Origin: Tetramitus jugosus
Taxonomy: Eukaryota > Heterolobosea > Eutetramitea > Acrasida > Vahlkampfiidae
Direction: 5' to 3'
Assembly: GCA_937625935.1 (NCBI GenBank)
Contig: OW569368.1
Span: 424,978-488,977, forward strand
DNA length: 64,000 nucleotides
Position 1 is the first letter of the stretch. Every line of letters starts with the position of its first letter. A model generated the notes under the pieces. That model searched no databases and was not told where the DNA came from. It saw nothing but the letters and a program-made list of their open reading frames with translations. The position numbers and the translations under genes were made by a program. Shown piece after piece: positions 8,076 to 20,443 of the stretch.

Positions 8076-11000
8076 TTATGCGAACAAGTCTTCTCTTTCG
8101 AGAATATTTTCATCATCATCATGCTGTACACCAGGTGTTGGTTCAGCTTCCATCGATGCAAAGTTGATAAAGTGGTGAGGTCGATGAATTTCGTGGTAGT
8201 ACTCCTTTGGTATGCCCAACTCTACATCATACTTCATATTTTCAGAGTGAGCATAAATCATGTTGTAGTTCCAAACATTGTCTGAAGGAATCAAGAAGAA
8301 GCCCATAAACTTTTCACTCAACAACATTTGCGCAGGCTCGTAATAGTTGGTGCTGAATCCAGTCGTGTCCAACATCATTTCTGAATCGGATGCGTTCGTG
8401 TTGACCTTGGCCTTTCTGCCCCATTCGTAACCTTCGGGTGTCAGCTTGAATGTATTTAATGTACAGGAACCAGGAGTGAAGTTGCAAACAACGATGACCG
8501 TTTTCTCTCCCTCCCATTCTTTGTGCTCAGACATGATTCTGGCGTGCATGGCAACATCATTGGGTGAACACACTTTCACATCGACACTTGGTTGTTGGGT
8601 GTGAATCCAGCCAAGTGGCTCCAAATCTTGGAGTAACTCGTGTTGAGGTAATCTGTGTGGAACAGTCACATTCAAATGTGTTCCTCTCTGGGGCACGAGT
8701 GCAATACAGTGAACTTCCTTGACTGATGGTCGATCTTCAGGTGATTTTCCATACATGTAACCCATGATTTGAGTTCTCAGGTCACCAATACTGATAAACT
8801 TCTTCAAAATATTCTTTGGTATGATATAGGTGTAACCTTGTTCTACGTCAGCCAATTGCACTTGTTGATTCACATAGATACGCTTGGTTCTCATGTGCAA
8901 GTTTGTAGCAGAGATTGCTCTCACTCTCCAATCTGTCTTTGATGAGAATGTTTCTTGCTCATAGGCAGAATAAGTAGTAGTGACAATCGCTTCACCAGCG
9001 TTAGTCACTGTTTGAGTAGTGACAGCTGTCAATTGAGAAGCTTCTTTGCTCTGCTTTTCAATCTCAGCAATCTGTTGTCTTTGCACAGAAGGAGGTGCAA
9101 TCTCCATACCCAAGATAATATCACGGATTTCGCTCTGGGTAAGAGACTGGACATTGACATTGTTCTTCTTACCGTAATCAGCTAGAATGAGATCCTTCAT
9201 AGCAACTTCCACCTTGATCCATTCTTCATCAGACAAAGTTGGCCAAATATGATGAGGTTGAGTGATTGTGGCCTTATTTGGCTTCAGAATAATGCGAGTA
9301 CGTTCATGATTCACGTGCAATGCTCTCAAAATGAGAATCAATCTACTGAAGGCTGTGTATGATGAAATACTCTTCAACCAGTCATCATACAAACTGAAGA
9401 TGACCATCTTTGGTTCAGTAGCCTGCAAGATCAAATCACCAAACTTTTCCATGCGCAAGCATGATTGGAATGGCAATTGTAGTTCAGAGCCCTTGATCAC
9501 AATATTAGGGAAGTCAAGCAAATGAACTTCAAGTGGATCTAACAAACCTTTTCTAGTGACGATAATCTGTTTTGGCTGTTCCTCAGGAGGCAAAGAACGA
9601 ATGAGAGCTGCCACTTCTTCAGCAGTCTTCCACTTTGCCAATTGAGTCAATCTCTTCTGGCCAGCCCACACACTCGTGTGAATGATCTTGAGATAAAGTT
9701 GACCTGTTCTTGGATTAAAGATGAAGATGGCTCCGTTAATAGGCTTTGTTGTAGTATTTCCTTCGAATGTCTTGTGGATAGTGAGACGATAAACGTTTGT
9801 ATCATCCACGAACCAGATAATTTGATTGGAGAACAACTCACCATAATTTTGTGAGTTCAAGTGAGGTTCAGTCGGTTCACTGCTGTACAATTGCAAGCCC
9901 TTTCTGATACGCTCTCTGAGCACATACAGCGCAGGATTGGCCTTCATAATCTTTGACATTGCCTTACGAATCAATGGCTTCGAACCAGGGAACCAGTTAC
10001 CAAAGGCACTGTGAATATTGTAAGCGAGATCAATACCGATCATCACACCTGATGGTGATGGATAAATACTCATATTGTCAGTGGTATAGTCCAAAAACTT
10101 TGTTCTGGTGTATCTTTCAATGTCATGAGAGTCGAAATCTCCCCATCTTAATTGAACATCAACCCAATACTTGTTGCTTGTTGCATTGCCGTCATATTGG
10201 TCGCGAGTCTGAGTGATCAATGATGGTTTGGACACTTGCCACTTGAATGCAGCAAACAACAGGATATCAGCACATGAAGAATTCATCTTGTAAGATTTTC
10301 TTGGATGAATCGTTTCCTTTTGGACATGGGCAATTTCAAGTGCATCCAATTGTTGATCGAACACTTGACACAAATCCATAATTACGGACTCGTGAATCTT
10401 TTGCCACAAATGCGCTCTGAAGATCTGGATCAGAGAAATCTTCAACGTTGGAATCTTACCGTGCATGAAGATACCAGTAAGATCCAACTGAACTTGGAAA
10501 CCGACATAAACATTTGCTCTATTAATCGTTGGAGACCACCACAGGGTAAATCTACGATTAGGGATCTGATTCAAACCAGATCTCTGAGCATTAGTCAACT
10601 TCTTGAACTTCATACTCTCTTCAAAACCTGATGCCTTCTCCCAGAAGAGACCCTCCCAAGTGGGGAAGTATGTACCCTTGAACAAGGTGTGCTCAAGAAT
10701 ACCTTCGACACCTCCTAGTGCCTGAATCATATCAGTACGATAATTGTTCAAATTCCACAGCTTACCATCATGTCTCTGATGTGTCCACCAGAATGGATTC
10801 TGTTTCAAGACCTGATAATTCTTAAACTCGGTTCTGACTCTCCAACCTTTATCATAGGCTAGCGTGTGTCTATCCTTTTGGAACAGAGTATTAATTCTAG
10901 GAATACCTCTGTCCCAGGAGTCATCGAGGTCATCAAGTGTCAGCTTTCTGTTTTGAGCTTGAGCATCATTTCGTTTGAGAGCATATTCAGCCCAAACACG

Positions 11001-14000
11001 TTGAGAATCAATGAACTCACTCTCCCAAGGTTGAATATATCTGTACAAATTAGGAATCAATTGACCTTCTTCATGACTCATACCACTTCTGAAATGAGTA
11101 GTACCAACAATTGAAGACTGCTTTGAATATCTCAAATCAGATTGAGGGATCAACACATGACCCATGCTGAGCATACCCAATCCACCAAGTTCTTTAGGTG
11201 TATAGAACACGACCGGAGGGAAACGAGTAGGCATCTTAGAGTTCAAACCAATCTTAACTCTCGTTTGAATCTTGTTCTCACACTTAACCAGCAAGTCAAG
11301 CATTTCTTGGGTGTTAATCACAGCTTCACGGAAGTATGTCATCAAACCAATCAATGAAGTGTTCCACTTGTTGACAATCTTTGTAAATGTTGTACTACCA
11401 GATGCCATCAGAATCATTCTCACACGATTCTCAAAACGTTTCATTGCCTCGTCGCTTACTCTGAGATAGGCTTGGGCAGTTCTCTCCTTTGTTACTTCGT
11501 TTTGTAAACTCCAGACACCATCCTTGTTCGCCATTGCATCTGGGGTTAAAGCTCTAACCTTTGGTAGGATACGAACTTCAAATCCATTCATGTCAAACAA
11601 GAGATTTGGATTATCTTTAGAATACACACTGACGAATGTATCATCCCAATTGAGAGTTGTAATACTACGAGGGAGTCTGTTCTTCATGTCCCAGAACACT
11701 GCTCTTCCAAGATTGACATCATGCTTCATCAATCTCATCCTAGCATCTCTAGGCCAACACTTTTTGTTGTTATAACCAACAATATTTTCATTATTTGGAT
11801 CAGGATGCTCTGTCAGATACTTCTGGATGAGTTCCTTCGCATCTTGGTGATTAAATTTGAAGAGCACATAAATTTGATCGACATATCTAGTATACAATCT
11901 AATCGGATGTCTTGTCTCGATCTTTGTGCTGGCAAATGTCAAGTAGTCATTTGGCGCATTAGGTGGACCAGCAAGTTCACTAGCTCTGTTAAGACCCAGC
12001 AATAACAAATCCATTACAAGTCCATAGAATTGTACAATGAAACTAGAGAATTGCAAACCACGAATTAAACCATAAGAGTTCGTGTGGTTCATATCTTTGT
12101 AGTTCAATACCACATTGTTCTTTGATGTCATGTAATCAGCAATATTGTGATCAACGATCAACCTCAATAATCTGTTCAAAAGAACCAGATCAATCTTGTC
12201 ATACAGCTTATCCAATTTTGTTTGAAGAGAAACCAGGCATTCACCATTAGAGGTCTCCCAGACTTCCTTCAAATTGTTGATTCCTTGACACCATTTGTAC
12301 ACAAGAAGAGGAGGTGGCTCAGTATCGGATGGCTTGATCCAGTTAGGGAATAAGCCACGCTTATCTGCCTCATACCATAGATATTGATCTAAATAAGCAT
12401 CGGTAATCTTCTCAATTGGTTCAACATCATAGACTGGAATTAAATGTGAATACAGATCCATAAACTCGACACCAACTTCCTTGAAGACACGTTGAGTCAG
12501 GATATGTCTCTTAATTCTAGCGAGAGCCTCATGAGGATTGTTGTAAGCTTGTTCAATCAAGCCCAATTCTTCTCTTTGAGATTGGTTGAGACGAGACTTG
12601 ACAGAGTATGCCTCCTTAAGTCGTTCCAACGCAAGAATCAACAACTTAGTATCATGCTTGTATGAGAGTGGGGGGAATGGAATAGGAGAGAATCTTCTAC
12701 TCTCGAGCCAGTGGACAGTCGTTGTATAAATCGCCACAGCTTCCTCAGCACTCACGTATGGTCCATCCTTCAAGTAACTGTACTGTCTCTCTTGTTCAGC
12801 TTTGAACCACAATCGAGTTAATCGACCAAGATTCTTCTTACAGACAGTCTTATCAACTGTAGCGCCACGCTTAATACGCTCTCTATTATAATGGGCAACA
12901 TTGGTCCACCAATCTGCCTTGGCTTTGACATAACGTAAGATAATATTTTCTACTGCTTGTGGCAGAAGCGGCACCTTCCATGGAATATTGGCCTTCCAAC
13001 ATCTCCAAGCCTCTGACAAGTGCTGAAGAATGACACGAGCCTTATTCTGCTTAATATTAGGAGGCATAGTGTCTAAAATATCATACATGACCGAAGCTCT
13101 CAACGCTAGATCAAAGTTTGATTCAACACGCTGTTTTGTTACAGTTTTAGCTACGCCCTTGTTTTGTCTTCCTTCGAATTGACGAGCCAAGAGGTTGCCT
13201 AGCCATCTCTCCAAGAGTGGCACAATACCTCTCATAAAGAACAGCCAAACTCTCCATCCAGGAGCCCAAAAGCCAACACCAGGTCCCTTTCCAACACTAC
13301 CAGTGTTGAATCGATAATAAATCACATGTTTCAAATCCTTACACATTCTAATCTGTCGCATCAATCTATACTTGTATCTGTACATACCAGTCAACTGACC
13401 GACATGAGCAAAAATGTATTGTAGACCATCAGCAAGCTGATATGCCTCAACGTTACCAAGACGATATTGGACATGAGAATCCACAACAAGCTTTGTTAAT
13501 CTCAGAATTTCCCTGCAGAGATGGAACGCGTTTCCAAATCTAGACTTCTTTCTCTCCTTTGTTGTCAGAGTCTTGATCGGCTTCAGATTAAAGTTGTAAT
13601 CGAGATGCAAATAATTCAAGTTCTTTCTGTGAATGAGCAGATTCAACATGTTGTAACCTTGTCGACACACTTGCAAACCGGCTTCCACCCAATCAATCTT
13701 CGTCGTATGGAAGAACTTGGTTTGCTTCAATGTTTTAAATAAGTTAATTCGCTTTGTAGACTTTGGTGGAGTCTTGTGCAATGCGTTCAAAACATAGCAC
13801 TTTAGCAACTTTTGGTAGCTAATCTTAACCTTGACTGGATAATCGGCTGGAGGATGTTCGAGATACCACTTTTGAACCAATGGTACATCTTGAGCCCTTC
13901 TCGTGTAACCAGTCTTGTGACAGAATGGTCTAGGGGCCCAATACAAGTCAATACCTTGTAAAGTATAGCTCGTGAATAGTGGATAGGAGTGCAAGATTGG

Positions 14001-15254
14001 ACTCACATCATCTGGTAGTGTGAACGCTTCTTCATCATCCTCCAATGCTTCTAAATCCTCATCATCCAAACCTATATCCTCGTCCTCCTCATCCAAATCA
14101 CTCAAATAATCCAAATCATCAATGGCAGACTGTGTGACATGAGCTGGAATTGGATTGATAATGGGATCAAACTCGAATGGTTCTGCATCAGGATCCTCAT
14201 TCTTCAAAAAGCACAAATTCGGTGTGTGATACTTTGACAAATGCACACTTCTTGGTCTATCATTGTACAAGTGTGGGAAAGCAACCTTGTACTCGGAACG
14301 AATCTTTTGACGAACAATAATCTTGTGTATATCATTAAACTCATTCCAATCTTCTTCTTGCTGATCCATACTGTCCTTGAACAATGGTTCAAACTTTGGT
14401 CCACCGGGCAATGCCGTATTCAGTGCCTTACTTGTGAAAAAACTCTCCTTATCAAACAAGTACGAATAATTAGAGTCCACACCAATCACATCACTCAACA
14501 ATTGATTACTCAATCGATACAGTGTAGTCATGATTGGTAAATCTAGTCTCCATGATCGATACGACGGTCCATTCACATACTTTGTAAACTGCAGTGGCTT
14601 ATGATCATAGAACCAATCATAGACTGCTGCATCTTCTTCTTCGTCCAACTCCAACTGAATAGGATCCAACGGCTCCACCTCCAAAATATTTTCCTTGTAG
14701 TCCAATGGTGGTTCTTCGTCGTCAAACGGAGGAAACCTCATTCGTTTAAAGTGCTTACGATCACGTTTTTCTCTTCTCATCATGATCCACATGGTAGACC
14801 ACTGTGCAACGTACACTGGTTCAATCACTTTTGGTACTTCATTGACAAAGGTGATAGCTCCAGTAATATGATAGAGAACAGGCACTGTGCGAACAGATTC
14901 CCATGGCATTGGCATATTCTCCAATAGCTTTAGTATGGCATGTGGCATGTACTTTAATGCACCTAAATAAACTCGTTTATCGTTGCGAAAACGACGGTTG
15001 GACATGTCACCATGATCCAATATGATTTGTCTGAGGACTTCAGGTGGCATGTCATGCTTGGGTTGATTTTGTTGTTGTCCTGATTTTTTGCGCTTGTTGG
15101 TGTATTTGGAGTTGTGTTGTGCGAGCCATTTTTGAGCTTTTTGATCCAATCGTTGTTGTTCAGGTGTTTTTTCAAGTTTTTTGTTGGATGATGGTTGTTG
15201 TTGTTGTTGATGAGGCATACCAGGAGGTAATCCTGGCGGTGGTAGGTGACTCAT
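8076..15254 (-). CDS. PRPF8: Pre-mRNA-processing-splicing factor 8 (Prp8), U5 snRNP core
   Basis: Prp8 is the scaffold of the spliceosome catalytic centre. The 2392-residue protein has the full set of regions: a Pro/Gln-rich N-terminus ([12 protein letters not shown]), the PRO8NT region around [17 protein letters not shown], the PROCN and central reverse-transcriptase-like and thumb regions, U5/U6-contact regions, the RNase H-like domain (MIGIDLAYN) and a C-terminal MPN/JAB1 domain (from about residue 2130) ending EREDLFA. An acidic insert of about 35 residues (Asp/Glu-rich) lies near residues 378-412. The frame is open upstream to 15359, but the conserved start is the ATG at 15254. No intein is present and no intron is needed over 7.2 kb. 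It is divergent from TRM61 with about 212 bp between the start codons. Confidence 0.98.
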   Translation of the reverse strand: MSHLPPPGLPPGMPHQQQQQPSSNKKLEKTPEQQRLDQKAQKWLAQHNSKYTNKRKKSGQQQNQPKHDMPPEVLRQIILDHGDMSNRRFRNDKRVYLGALKYMPHAILKLLENMPMPWESVRTVPVLYHITGAITFVNEVPKVIEPVYVAQWSTMWIMMRREKRDRKHFKRMRFPPFDDEEPPLDYKENILEVEPLDPIQLELDEEEDAAVYDWFYDHKPLQFTKYVNGPSYRSWRLDLPIMTTLYRLSNQLLSDVIGVDSNYSYLFDKESFFTSKALNTALPGGPKFEPLFKDSMDQQEEDWNEFNDIHKIIVRQKIRSEYKVAFPHLYNDRPRSVHLSKYHTPNLCFLKNEDPDAEPFEFDPIINPIPAHVTQSAIDDLDYLSDLDEEDEDIGLDDEDLEALEDDEEAFTLPDDVSPILHSYPLFTSYTLQGIDLYWAPRPFCHKTGYTRRAQDVPLVQKWYLEHPPADYPVKVKISYQKLLKCYVLNALHKTPPKSTKRINLFKTLKQTKFFHTTKIDWVEAGLQVCRQGYNMLNLLIHRKNLNYLHLDYNFNLKPIKTLTTKERKKSRFGNAFHLCREILRLTKLVVDSHVQYRLGNVEAYQLADGLQYIFAHVGQLTGMYRYKYRLMRQIRMCKDLKHVIYYRFNTGSVGKGPGVGFWAPGWRVWLFFMRGIVPLLERWLGNLLARQFEGRQNKGVAKTVTKQRVESNFDLALRASVMYDILDTMPPNIKQNKARVILQHLSEAWRCWKANIPWKVPLLPQAVENIILRYVKAKADWWTNVAHYNRERIKRGATVDKTVCKKNLGRLTRLWFKAEQERQYSYLKDGPYVSAEEAVAIYTTTVHWLESRRFSPIPFPPLSYKHDTKLLILALERLKEAYSVKSRLNQSQREELGLIEQAYNNPHEALARIKRHILTQRVFKEVGVEFMDLYSHLIPVYDVEPIEKITDAYLDQYLWYEADKRGLFPNWIKPSDTEPPPLLVYKWCQGINNLKEVWETSNGECLVSLQTKLDKLYDKIDLVLLNRLLRLIVDHNIADYMTSKNNVVLNYKDMNHTNSYGLIRGLQFSSFIVQFYGLVMDLLLLGLNRASELAGPPNAPNDYLTFASTKIETRHPIRLYTRYVDQIYVLFKFNHQDAKELIQKYLTEHPDPNNENIVGYNNKKCWPRDARMRLMKHDVNLGRAVFWDMKNRLPRSITTLNWDDTFVSVYSKDNPNLLFDMNGFEVRILPKVRALTPDAMANKDGVWSLQNEVTKERTAQAYLRVSDEAMKRFENRVRMILMASGSTTFTKIVNKWNTSLIGLMTYFREAVINTQEMLDLLVKCENKIQTRVKIGLNSKMPTRFPPVVFYTPKELGGLGMLSMGHVLIPQSDLRYSKQSSIVGTTHFRSGMSHEEGQLIPNLYRYIQPWESEFIDSQRVWAEYALKRNDAQAQNRKLTLDDLDDSWDRGIPRINTLFQKDRHTLAYDKGWRVRTEFKNYQVLKQNPFWWTHQRHDGKLWNLNNYRTDMIQALGGVEGILEHTLFKGTYFPTWEGLFWEKASGFEESMKFKKLTNAQRSGLNQIPNRRFTLWWSPTINRANVYVGFQVQLDLTGIFMHGKIPTLKISLIQIFRAHLWQKIHESVIMDLCQVFDQQLDALEIAHVQKETIHPRKSYKMNSSCADILLFAAFKWQVSKPSLITQTRDQYDGNATSNKYWVDVQLRWGDFDSHDIERYTRTKFLDYTTDNMSIYPSPSGVMIGIDLAYNIHSAFGNWFPGSKPLIRKAMSKIMKANPALYVLRERIRKGLQLYSSEPTEPHLNSQNYGELFSNQIIWFVDDTNVYRLTIHKTFEGNTTTKPINGAIFIFNPRTGQLYLKIIHTSVWAGQKRLTQLAKWKTAEEVAALIRSLPPEEQPKQIIVTRKGLLDPLEVHLLDFPNIVIKGSELQLPFQSCLRMEKFGDLILQATEPKMVIFSLYDDWLKSISSYTAFSRLILILRALHVNHERTRIILKPNKATITQPHHIWPTLSDEEWIKVEVAMKDLILADYGKKNNVNVQSLTQSEIRDIILGMEIAPPSVQRQQIAEIEKQSKEASQLTAVTTQTVTNAGEAIVTTTYSAYEQETFSSKTDWRVRAISATNLHMRTKRIYVNQQVQLADVEQGYTYIIPKNILKKFISIGDLRTQIMGYMYGKSPEDRPSVKEVHCIALVPQRGTHLNVTVPHRLPQHELLQDLEPLGWIHTQQPSVDVKVCSPNDVAMHARIMSEHKEWEGEKTVIVVCNFTPGSCTLNTFKLTPEGYEWGRKAKVNTNASDSEMMLDTTGFSTNYYEPAQMLLSEKFMGFFLIPSDNVWNYNMIYAHSENMKYDVELGIPKEYYHEIHRPHHFINFASMEAEPTPGVQHDDDENILEREDLFA

Positions 15255-15466
15255 ATTGTTGTATGAGATGATACAAATAATACCGGTTATGCGATCGCGT
15301 TCTCCACCTTTTGTTTTCGAAAAAAAAATTGTGAATTTCGTTAAAAATGAAACAAGCATGGATCACCAATCAGTTCACTCAAAACAATGAACATTCAAAA
15401 AAGACTGCCGGGCGGGAAAAAAAGAAATTCACACCAACAACAAAAGTGAATAGTCGCGCCTTGAAA
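15255..15466. promoter_or_regulatory. Shared bidirectional promoter region of Prp8 and TRM61
   Basis: The two start codons face outward from this 212-bp gap, so both promoters must lie here unless one lies within a gene. A CCAAT box (ACCAATCAG context) sits at about 15366-15370. An A9 run lies near 15320-15328. No TATA element is evident. This is an inference from geometry. Confidence 0.45.
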
Positions 15467-16615
15467 ATGAACACCACCAACAACAACACCACCAATAATG
15501 AGAATCACCACACTCGTCGTAATGAAGCCACTCTAGAAGAACAACCAGACACCAAGAAGCAAAAAACCTCCAATGATTCACATTCGTCCCCTCTCCCTCC
15601 TAATAATTCTCCGATGCGAAATGGAACCTTCCAAACTAGCAATCTCATCAAAGACGGTGATTTGGTCATTGTTCACATCAAGGACGATGATATTCGACCC
15701 ATCCATGTCAAATCTGGTGAAAAATTCAATTGCGCCTATGGCATGTTCCTCCATGACTCATTCATTGGTCAAAATTTTGGTTCAAAAGTGGTTTCTTCTG
15801 GTCGTTCCAGTCAAACGACATCAGGATTCGTGTACTTGTTGAGACCTAGTCCCCAATTGTGGACATTGGGTCTCTCTCATCGAACTCAAATTCTCTACAC
15901 TGCTGACATATCATTGATATTGAGCATGTTGTACTTGAAACCGGGTAGTAGAGTAGTGGAGAGTGGAACAGGCAGTGGAAGTCTTTCTCATGCGATTGCG
16001 AGGTGTGTGGCACCTACGGGTCACTTGTTTACATTTGAGTATCATGAACAGAGATTTAAGGAAGCAACGATTGAATTCCAAAAGAATGGATTTTCTGATT
16101 GTGTGACAACGACTCATTGTGATGCGTATGAACAAGGGTTCTTGCATCGCATCAAGGAACCACACTCGATTGATGCAGTGTTTCTCGATTTGCCAAAACC
16201 ATGGTTGTGCATCTCTCCTCATGTCAATGCAGTGCTCAAGGTGAATGGTGGACGATTCTGTTCATTTTCGCCATGCATTGAACAGATTCAAAAGACTGCT
16301 GACTGTTTGAGACAATATCAATATGTGGACATTAAGGTTTATGAGATTTTACAAAAGGGTTATACGAACTCGTTTGTTTGCGAGTTGCCAAAGGTTGACT
16401 GGGAAGCTGCAGCAACAGCAAGCGACACAAAGAACAAGAAACAAAGCATTCCTACTGGTAAGAAATCCTCAGACAAAACAGATCGTTTGTTTTTGCCTGA
16501 GAGAGAAATGAGAGGTCACACGGGATACTTGTTGTTTGCCACACGATTCTACGATGTAAGTGATGAACAAGTCGCTCAACTCTTGGCTTCTTCATCGTCA
16601 TCGAACATGCAATAA
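15467..16615 (+). CDS. TRM61: tRNA (adenine58-N1)-methyltransferase catalytic subunit (TRM61/GCD14)
   Basis: TRM61 with TRM6 methylates A58 in the T-loop of tRNAs using S-adenosylmethionine. Recognised by the N-terminal beta-domain (FNCAYGMFLHDSFIGQNFGS), the linking YLLRPSPQLWTLGLSHRTQ segment, SAM motif I ESGTGSGSLSHA (about residues 163-174), the acidic E after strand 2 in FTFEYHEQRF, and motif IV FLDLPKPW. The RGHTGYLLFATR-type end is present (MRGHTGYLLFATRFY). The first ATG of the open frame is at 15347, but the ATG at 15467 leaves a 382-residue protein of usual size with a short polar N-terminus, so I choose it. No intron is seen. The neighbouring Prp8 is also an RNA-processing gene; any co-regulation is only suggested by the shared promoter. 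Confidence 0.93.
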   Translation: MNTTNNNTTNNENHHTRRNEATLEEQPDTKKQKTSNDSHSSPLPPNNSPMRNGTFQTSNLIKDGDLVIVHIKDDDIRPIHVKSGEKFNCAYGMFLHDSFIGQNFGSKVVSSGRSSQTTSGFVYLLRPSPQLWTLGLSHRTQILYTADISLILSMLYLKPGSRVVESGTGSGSLSHAIARCVAPTGHLFTFEYHEQRFKEATIEFQKNGFSDCVTTTHCDAYEQGFLHRIKEPHSIDAVFLDLPKPWLCISPHVNAVLKVNGGRFCSFSPCIEQIQKTADCLRQYQYVDIKVYEILQKGYTNSFVCELPKVDWEAAATASDTKNKKQSIPTGKKSSDKTDRLFLPEREMRGHTGYLLFATRFYDVSDEQVAQLLASSSSSNMQ

Positions 16616-16743
16616 AAAAATAATGCAATATGCATATTCTTTATTTGTGATCTTGATGTGCTCCAGTGGAGGTTAACTTTCCTTTTCTGGAGCTCCAGCT
16701 ACAACCAACAAAACACAAACAGACCTCAACAGGCAGCTCGCAA

Positions 16744-17862
16744 ATGAAGTCCAACACAAGTACCGACGACGTAACAATCCACCAAAAGAGAAACAATGGC
16801 AATGAAAATGATAAAGGTGATGTAAAAACAAATGAAATTTCTTCTGTGATTTGCAAGGATATTTGGTCACAAATCATTGAGTTTTGTGACACTCGCTCAT
16901 GGTTGCAATTGAGTTACACTTGCAAAGGAATGAATCAATTCAAATTCAATCGAGTGCTCATGTCCAACAAGAGGAGAAGACTAAAATACTCTTTAAGATG
17001 TCGAGAGATTGAACACTTGTTTCGATTGGCAAAAGGAACATTGTTCAATGTTTGTCTGAGTGGAAATAAGTATTTAACGGATAGGCACTTTCAATATTTG
17101 GAAGGTATTCATACCCTTGACATGAATCGTTGCGATACAATAACAGACAAAGCGTTTACTCATTTGGCTGGTATTCATACATTGGATATGAGTTGTTGTG
17201 AGCAAATCACCAACCATGCAATCTCTCATTTGGTTGGAGTTCACACTCTGTGCATGAGAGATTGTCGTCAAATCACAGATCAAGCTTTTCCTCATTTAAC
17301 TGGGATTCACACACTCAAGATGTCTCGGTGCACACAAGTGACTGATAACGCGTTTACTCATTTAACTGGTATCCACACACTAGACATGAGTTATTGTCAT
17401 CAACTGACAGACAATGCATTTCCCCATCTGGCTGGTATTCACTCACTCGATATGAATAGTTGTGAACAAATCACAGACAAGGCATTCTCTCATTTGATTG
17501 GCATTCACACACTCAAGATGGATGATTGCAGGAATATTACAGACAATGCATTCTCTCATTTGGCTGGCATTCAATCACTATCGATGAGCCGTTGTCGAAT
17601 CACAGACGCCGCGTTTCCCCATTTAACAGGCATTCACACACTTAATCTCAGTTTCTGTGATCAAATTACTGACAATGCGTTTCCTCATTTGGCTGATATT
17701 CACACCCTCGACATTAGTTATTGTCATCAAATAACGGACAAAGCATTCCACTATTTGGTTGGTATCCACACACTCGGTATGAATGGATTCAATCGAGAAT
17801 CGATCACGGAGAAGGCTTTGTTACATTTGAAGGGTATCCACTCTCTGTTGGTCCCAAAGTAA
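16744..17862 (+). CDS. F-box-like/LRR protein with GIHTL repeats, paralogue A
   Basis: This 372-residue protein has an F-box-like helical segment (about residues 38-75: CKDIWSQIIEFCD, WLQLSYTCKGMNQF) and then about twelve tandem repeats of about 23-24 residues. Each repeat follows the pattern ITD-x-A-F-x-H-L-x-GIHTL-x-M-x-x-C. This is a cysteine-containing-type leucine-rich repeat as in FBXL proteins, which present substrates to SCF ubiquitin ligases. The frame opens at a GTG (16666), but the first ATG is 16744. The next gene (18162) is a close paralogue in the same orientation, so this is a tandem duplication. The SCF role is family knowledge; the substrate is unknown. Confidence 0.82.
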   Translation: MKSNTSTDDVTIHQKRNNGNENDKGDVKTNEISSVICKDIWSQIIEFCDTRSWLQLSYTCKGMNQFKFNRVLMSNKRRRLKYSLRCREIEHLFRLAKGTLFNVCLSGNKYLTDRHFQYLEGIHTLDMNRCDTITDKAFTHLAGIHTLDMSCCEQITNHAISHLVGVHTLCMRDCRQITDQAFPHLTGIHTLKMSRCTQVTDNAFTHLTGIHTLDMSYCHQLTDNAFPHLAGIHSLDMNSCEQITDKAFSHLIGIHTLKMDDCRNITDNAFSHLAGIQSLSMSRCRITDAAFPHLTGIHTLNLSFCDQITDNAFPHLADIHTLDISYCHQITDKAFHYLVGIHTLGMNGFNRESITEKALLHLKGIHSLLVPK

Positions 17863-18161
17863 ACAAGATGTAATTCGCCTCAAGAATATGGTCGGGGTTG
17901 GAGCTCAGGTTTATGTCTAGACATTTGAGTTTTACATTAATTGCTATTGTATTGGTTGAAATCTCAGTTACCTCATTTCGTTTGCGGTGGTGTTGTTGGC
18001 ATTCTGGACTCTTAACTCATGTTCTCCTCTCCTACACTTCATTCTAATCCAACTTCCATTCTTGACAAAACGGTCTCCTTTTCGTCAAACTTTCCTTTTC
18101 TTCAAAATCAACTCCTCATAACTTCACAAAACAAAACACGCAGAAGGCAGTCAACATAGAG

Positions 18162-19163
18162 ATGAAAAAAAGTTTGTTTGATAGTGTTGATGACAACAAG
18201 ACTGCCACAATCAAGAGAATGAGAGTCACTGAAAGTGGTAATAATGAAGAAATCATCATTTCAGATGAAATGATTCGTTCTGAACTTTGCAAGGATATTT
18301 GGTCAAAGGTCATTGAATTTTGTGACTCTTATACATGGCTGCAATTGAGTTACACTTGCAAAGGAATGAATCAATTCAAATTCAATCGAATGCTCATGTT
18401 CAACAAGAAAAGAAGACTAAAATACTTTTTGAATGGTCAACTTATTGAACATTATTTTCGATTGGCCAAAGGAACTCTGTTCAATGTTTGTTTGAGTGGG
18501 AACCAGTATGTGACGGATAAGCATTTTCAATATTTGGAAGGTATTCACACACTCGACATGAATCAGTGCAATACAATAACAGACAAAGCGTTTCCTCATT
18601 TGACTGGTATTCATACACTCGATATGAGATATTGCGACCACGTAACAGACAAGGCATTTCGCCATTTAACTGGCATTCATACACTCGAAATTAGTTATTG
18701 CCATCAAATTACGGACAAAGCATTTCCTTGTTTGACTGGCATTCACACACTCGATATGAGTCATTGTGAGCAAATTACAGACAATGCGTTCTCTCATTTG
18801 ACAGGTATTCACACTCTCAATGTGAGTAGTTGCCATCAAATCACAGATCAAGCCTTTTCTCATTTGATGGGCATTCACACACTCGATATGAGTCGTTGTG
18901 AGCAAATTACAGATGATGCATTCGCTCATTTGACAGGTATTCACACTCTCGATGTGAGTTATTGCCATCAAATTACGGATACAGCCTTTTCTCGTTTGGT
19001 TGGTATCCACACACTCAGCATGAATGGATGCAATCAAGAATCGATCACAGAGAAGGCATTATCTTATTTGAAGGGTATCCACACCCTCAATTGGTTTCAC
19101 AGCACACTAGATAAAACTTGCATCAAAGAGGTGGTTGGCACTACGGCTAGGATTTTTTCATAG
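18162..19163 (+). CDS. F-box-like/LRR protein with GIHTL repeats, paralogue B
   Basis: This 333-residue protein is the tandem paralogue of the gene at 16744-17862. It shares the F-box-like part almost word for word (CKDIWSKVIEFCD, WLQLSYTCKGMNQFKFNR, LAKGTLFNVCLSGN) and has about ten repeats of the same ITD-x-AF-x-HL-x-GIHTL type, two or so fewer. The N-terminal 40 residues before the F-box are unrelated in sequence between the two. Repeats within the gene are more alike at the DNA level (for example recurring GGTATTCACACACTCGA) than expected for independent drift, which fits repeat homogenisation. The last repeat is followed by a short unique tail. Confidence 0.82.
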   Translation: MKKSLFDSVDDNKTATIKRMRVTESGNNEEIIISDEMIRSELCKDIWSKVIEFCDSYTWLQLSYTCKGMNQFKFNRMLMFNKKRRLKYFLNGQLIEHYFRLAKGTLFNVCLSGNQYVTDKHFQYLEGIHTLDMNQCNTITDKAFPHLTGIHTLDMRYCDHVTDKAFRHLTGIHTLEISYCHQITDKAFPCLTGIHTLDMSHCEQITDNAFSHLTGIHTLNVSSCHQITDQAFSHLMGIHTLDMSRCEQITDDAFAHLTGIHTLDVSYCHQITDTAFSRLVGIHTLSMNGCNQESITEKALSYLKGIHTLNWFHSTLDKTCIKEVVGTTARIFS

Positions 19164-19332
19164 AATGTGGGGTGTTGTTGGCATTTTGGGGCTATTAACT
19201 CCTGGAACTACTTCTCATGGAGATGAAGAGAAGTTTTTTGGAGCACTGTGGTTTGTGTTCATCAAGTGCAGTGATCTTCAAGTATCTTAAGTTTTGAAGT
19301 TTAACGCGCAGAAAAAAAAATGATTTGTGTGT

Positions 19333-20164
19333 TTAGTTGTTTTGGTTTGGCATCTTCTTGTACAATGTGCTATAGTCCTTGAACTTTGGAGACATCATGT
19401 CCACTGGGCGTTCATGTTGTTCTTGAACATACTTCTTGTAAGCCTCAATACCATCAACAACAATCTTCTTGGCAACGTCAGGTCCTTGGAATCCAGTCAC
19501 CTTGACAACCTTGTTCTCCAACTTCTTGTAATCTTCAAAGAAAATTTGCAATTCCTTCAACTTGTGAGCTGGCAAGTCAGTAATGTCATTGATATCCTTG
19601 AATTCTGGATCATCAGCATGAACACAGATAATCTTGTCATCACCTTCTCCACCGTCAATCATACCCATGACACCAATTGGCTTGGCACGCAAAAAGGTCA
19701 TTGGTTGAATTTCAACTTGAACAAACACCAAAGCATCAAGCTAACAAGGAGGAGGAAAAAAAATCAAAAATTTTTGTCAACACACGATCCATCATGAATC
19801 GGACTTGCGCAAGAAAAAAAAAGCTCTCTTACACACAAGAACAACAAACAACAACAATAACCACAACATACAGGATCCTTGTCATCACCATAGGTTTGAG
19901 GAATGAAACCATAGTTTGCTGGGTAAACAACAGAAGAGCTCAAAATTCTATCCACTTTGAGCAAACCAGTTGCCTTGTCCAATTCGTACTTGACCTTGGA
20001 TCCCTTTGGAATTTCGATAACACAGTTAAAGATCTCTGGAGCTTCAGGTCCAACTTCGAGGTTATGCCATGCCTAGATATATAAATTTACATAAAAAAAT
20101 GAGTCATTTTTTTTTCACACAAAAACCTGAACAAGATCAGAGCTTTACAACGTACGTGAGCCAT
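19333..20164 (-). CDS. Soluble inorganic pyrophosphatase (family I), three exons
   Basis: The enzyme hydrolyses pyrophosphate to phosphate. Exons on the minus strand: 20164-20156 (only MAH), 20072-19872 and 19740-19333, joined through GTACGT...CTAG (83 nt) and GTATGT...TTAG (131 nt), both phase 0. The joined 205-residue protein reads [18 protein letters not shown] at its start and carries [23 protein letters not shown], the metal-binding D-x-D-P-x-D core split exactly by the second intron (DKDP then LDAL), and [11 protein letters not shown]. It resembles the plant/bacterial-type soluble enzymes rather than the longer animal/fungal type. Compartment is unclear; no targeting peptide is seen. 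Confidence 0.93.
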
Positions 20165-20443
20165 TGTTTATGACGTGAGTGTATTAAACTTGTGGTAGTG
20201 TTGTTGTGGTTGTTTTTTTTTGTGGTTTTTTTATCACACGAGTGAAAATGGACAAGTTCACTTGGGCACTTGCTTGGTGCGGGCAGTGTATTTTTGATTT
20301 ATTTTCTCCTCCATTTTCTCATTCATTGAGGTCGTTGAACGATTCAACTTCTTGATTGAACTTTCACACCGAATGGAAGCTCAAAAAACAAAACGAACGA
20401 CGACAACGAACGGCATCATCTTTCACAGCACATTGACACACAC

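Noticed and set aside
8076-15254. Possible Prp8 intein or introns
   Set aside because: Prp8 is a common intein host, but the frame is continuous with Prp8-like sequence throughout and of normal length. No block of intein type or GT-AG gap is needed.
19333-20164. Pyrophosphatase as two separate genes
   Set aside because: The open stretches at 19333-19740 and 19872-20072 join exactly at the metal motif through a clean GT-AG intron.
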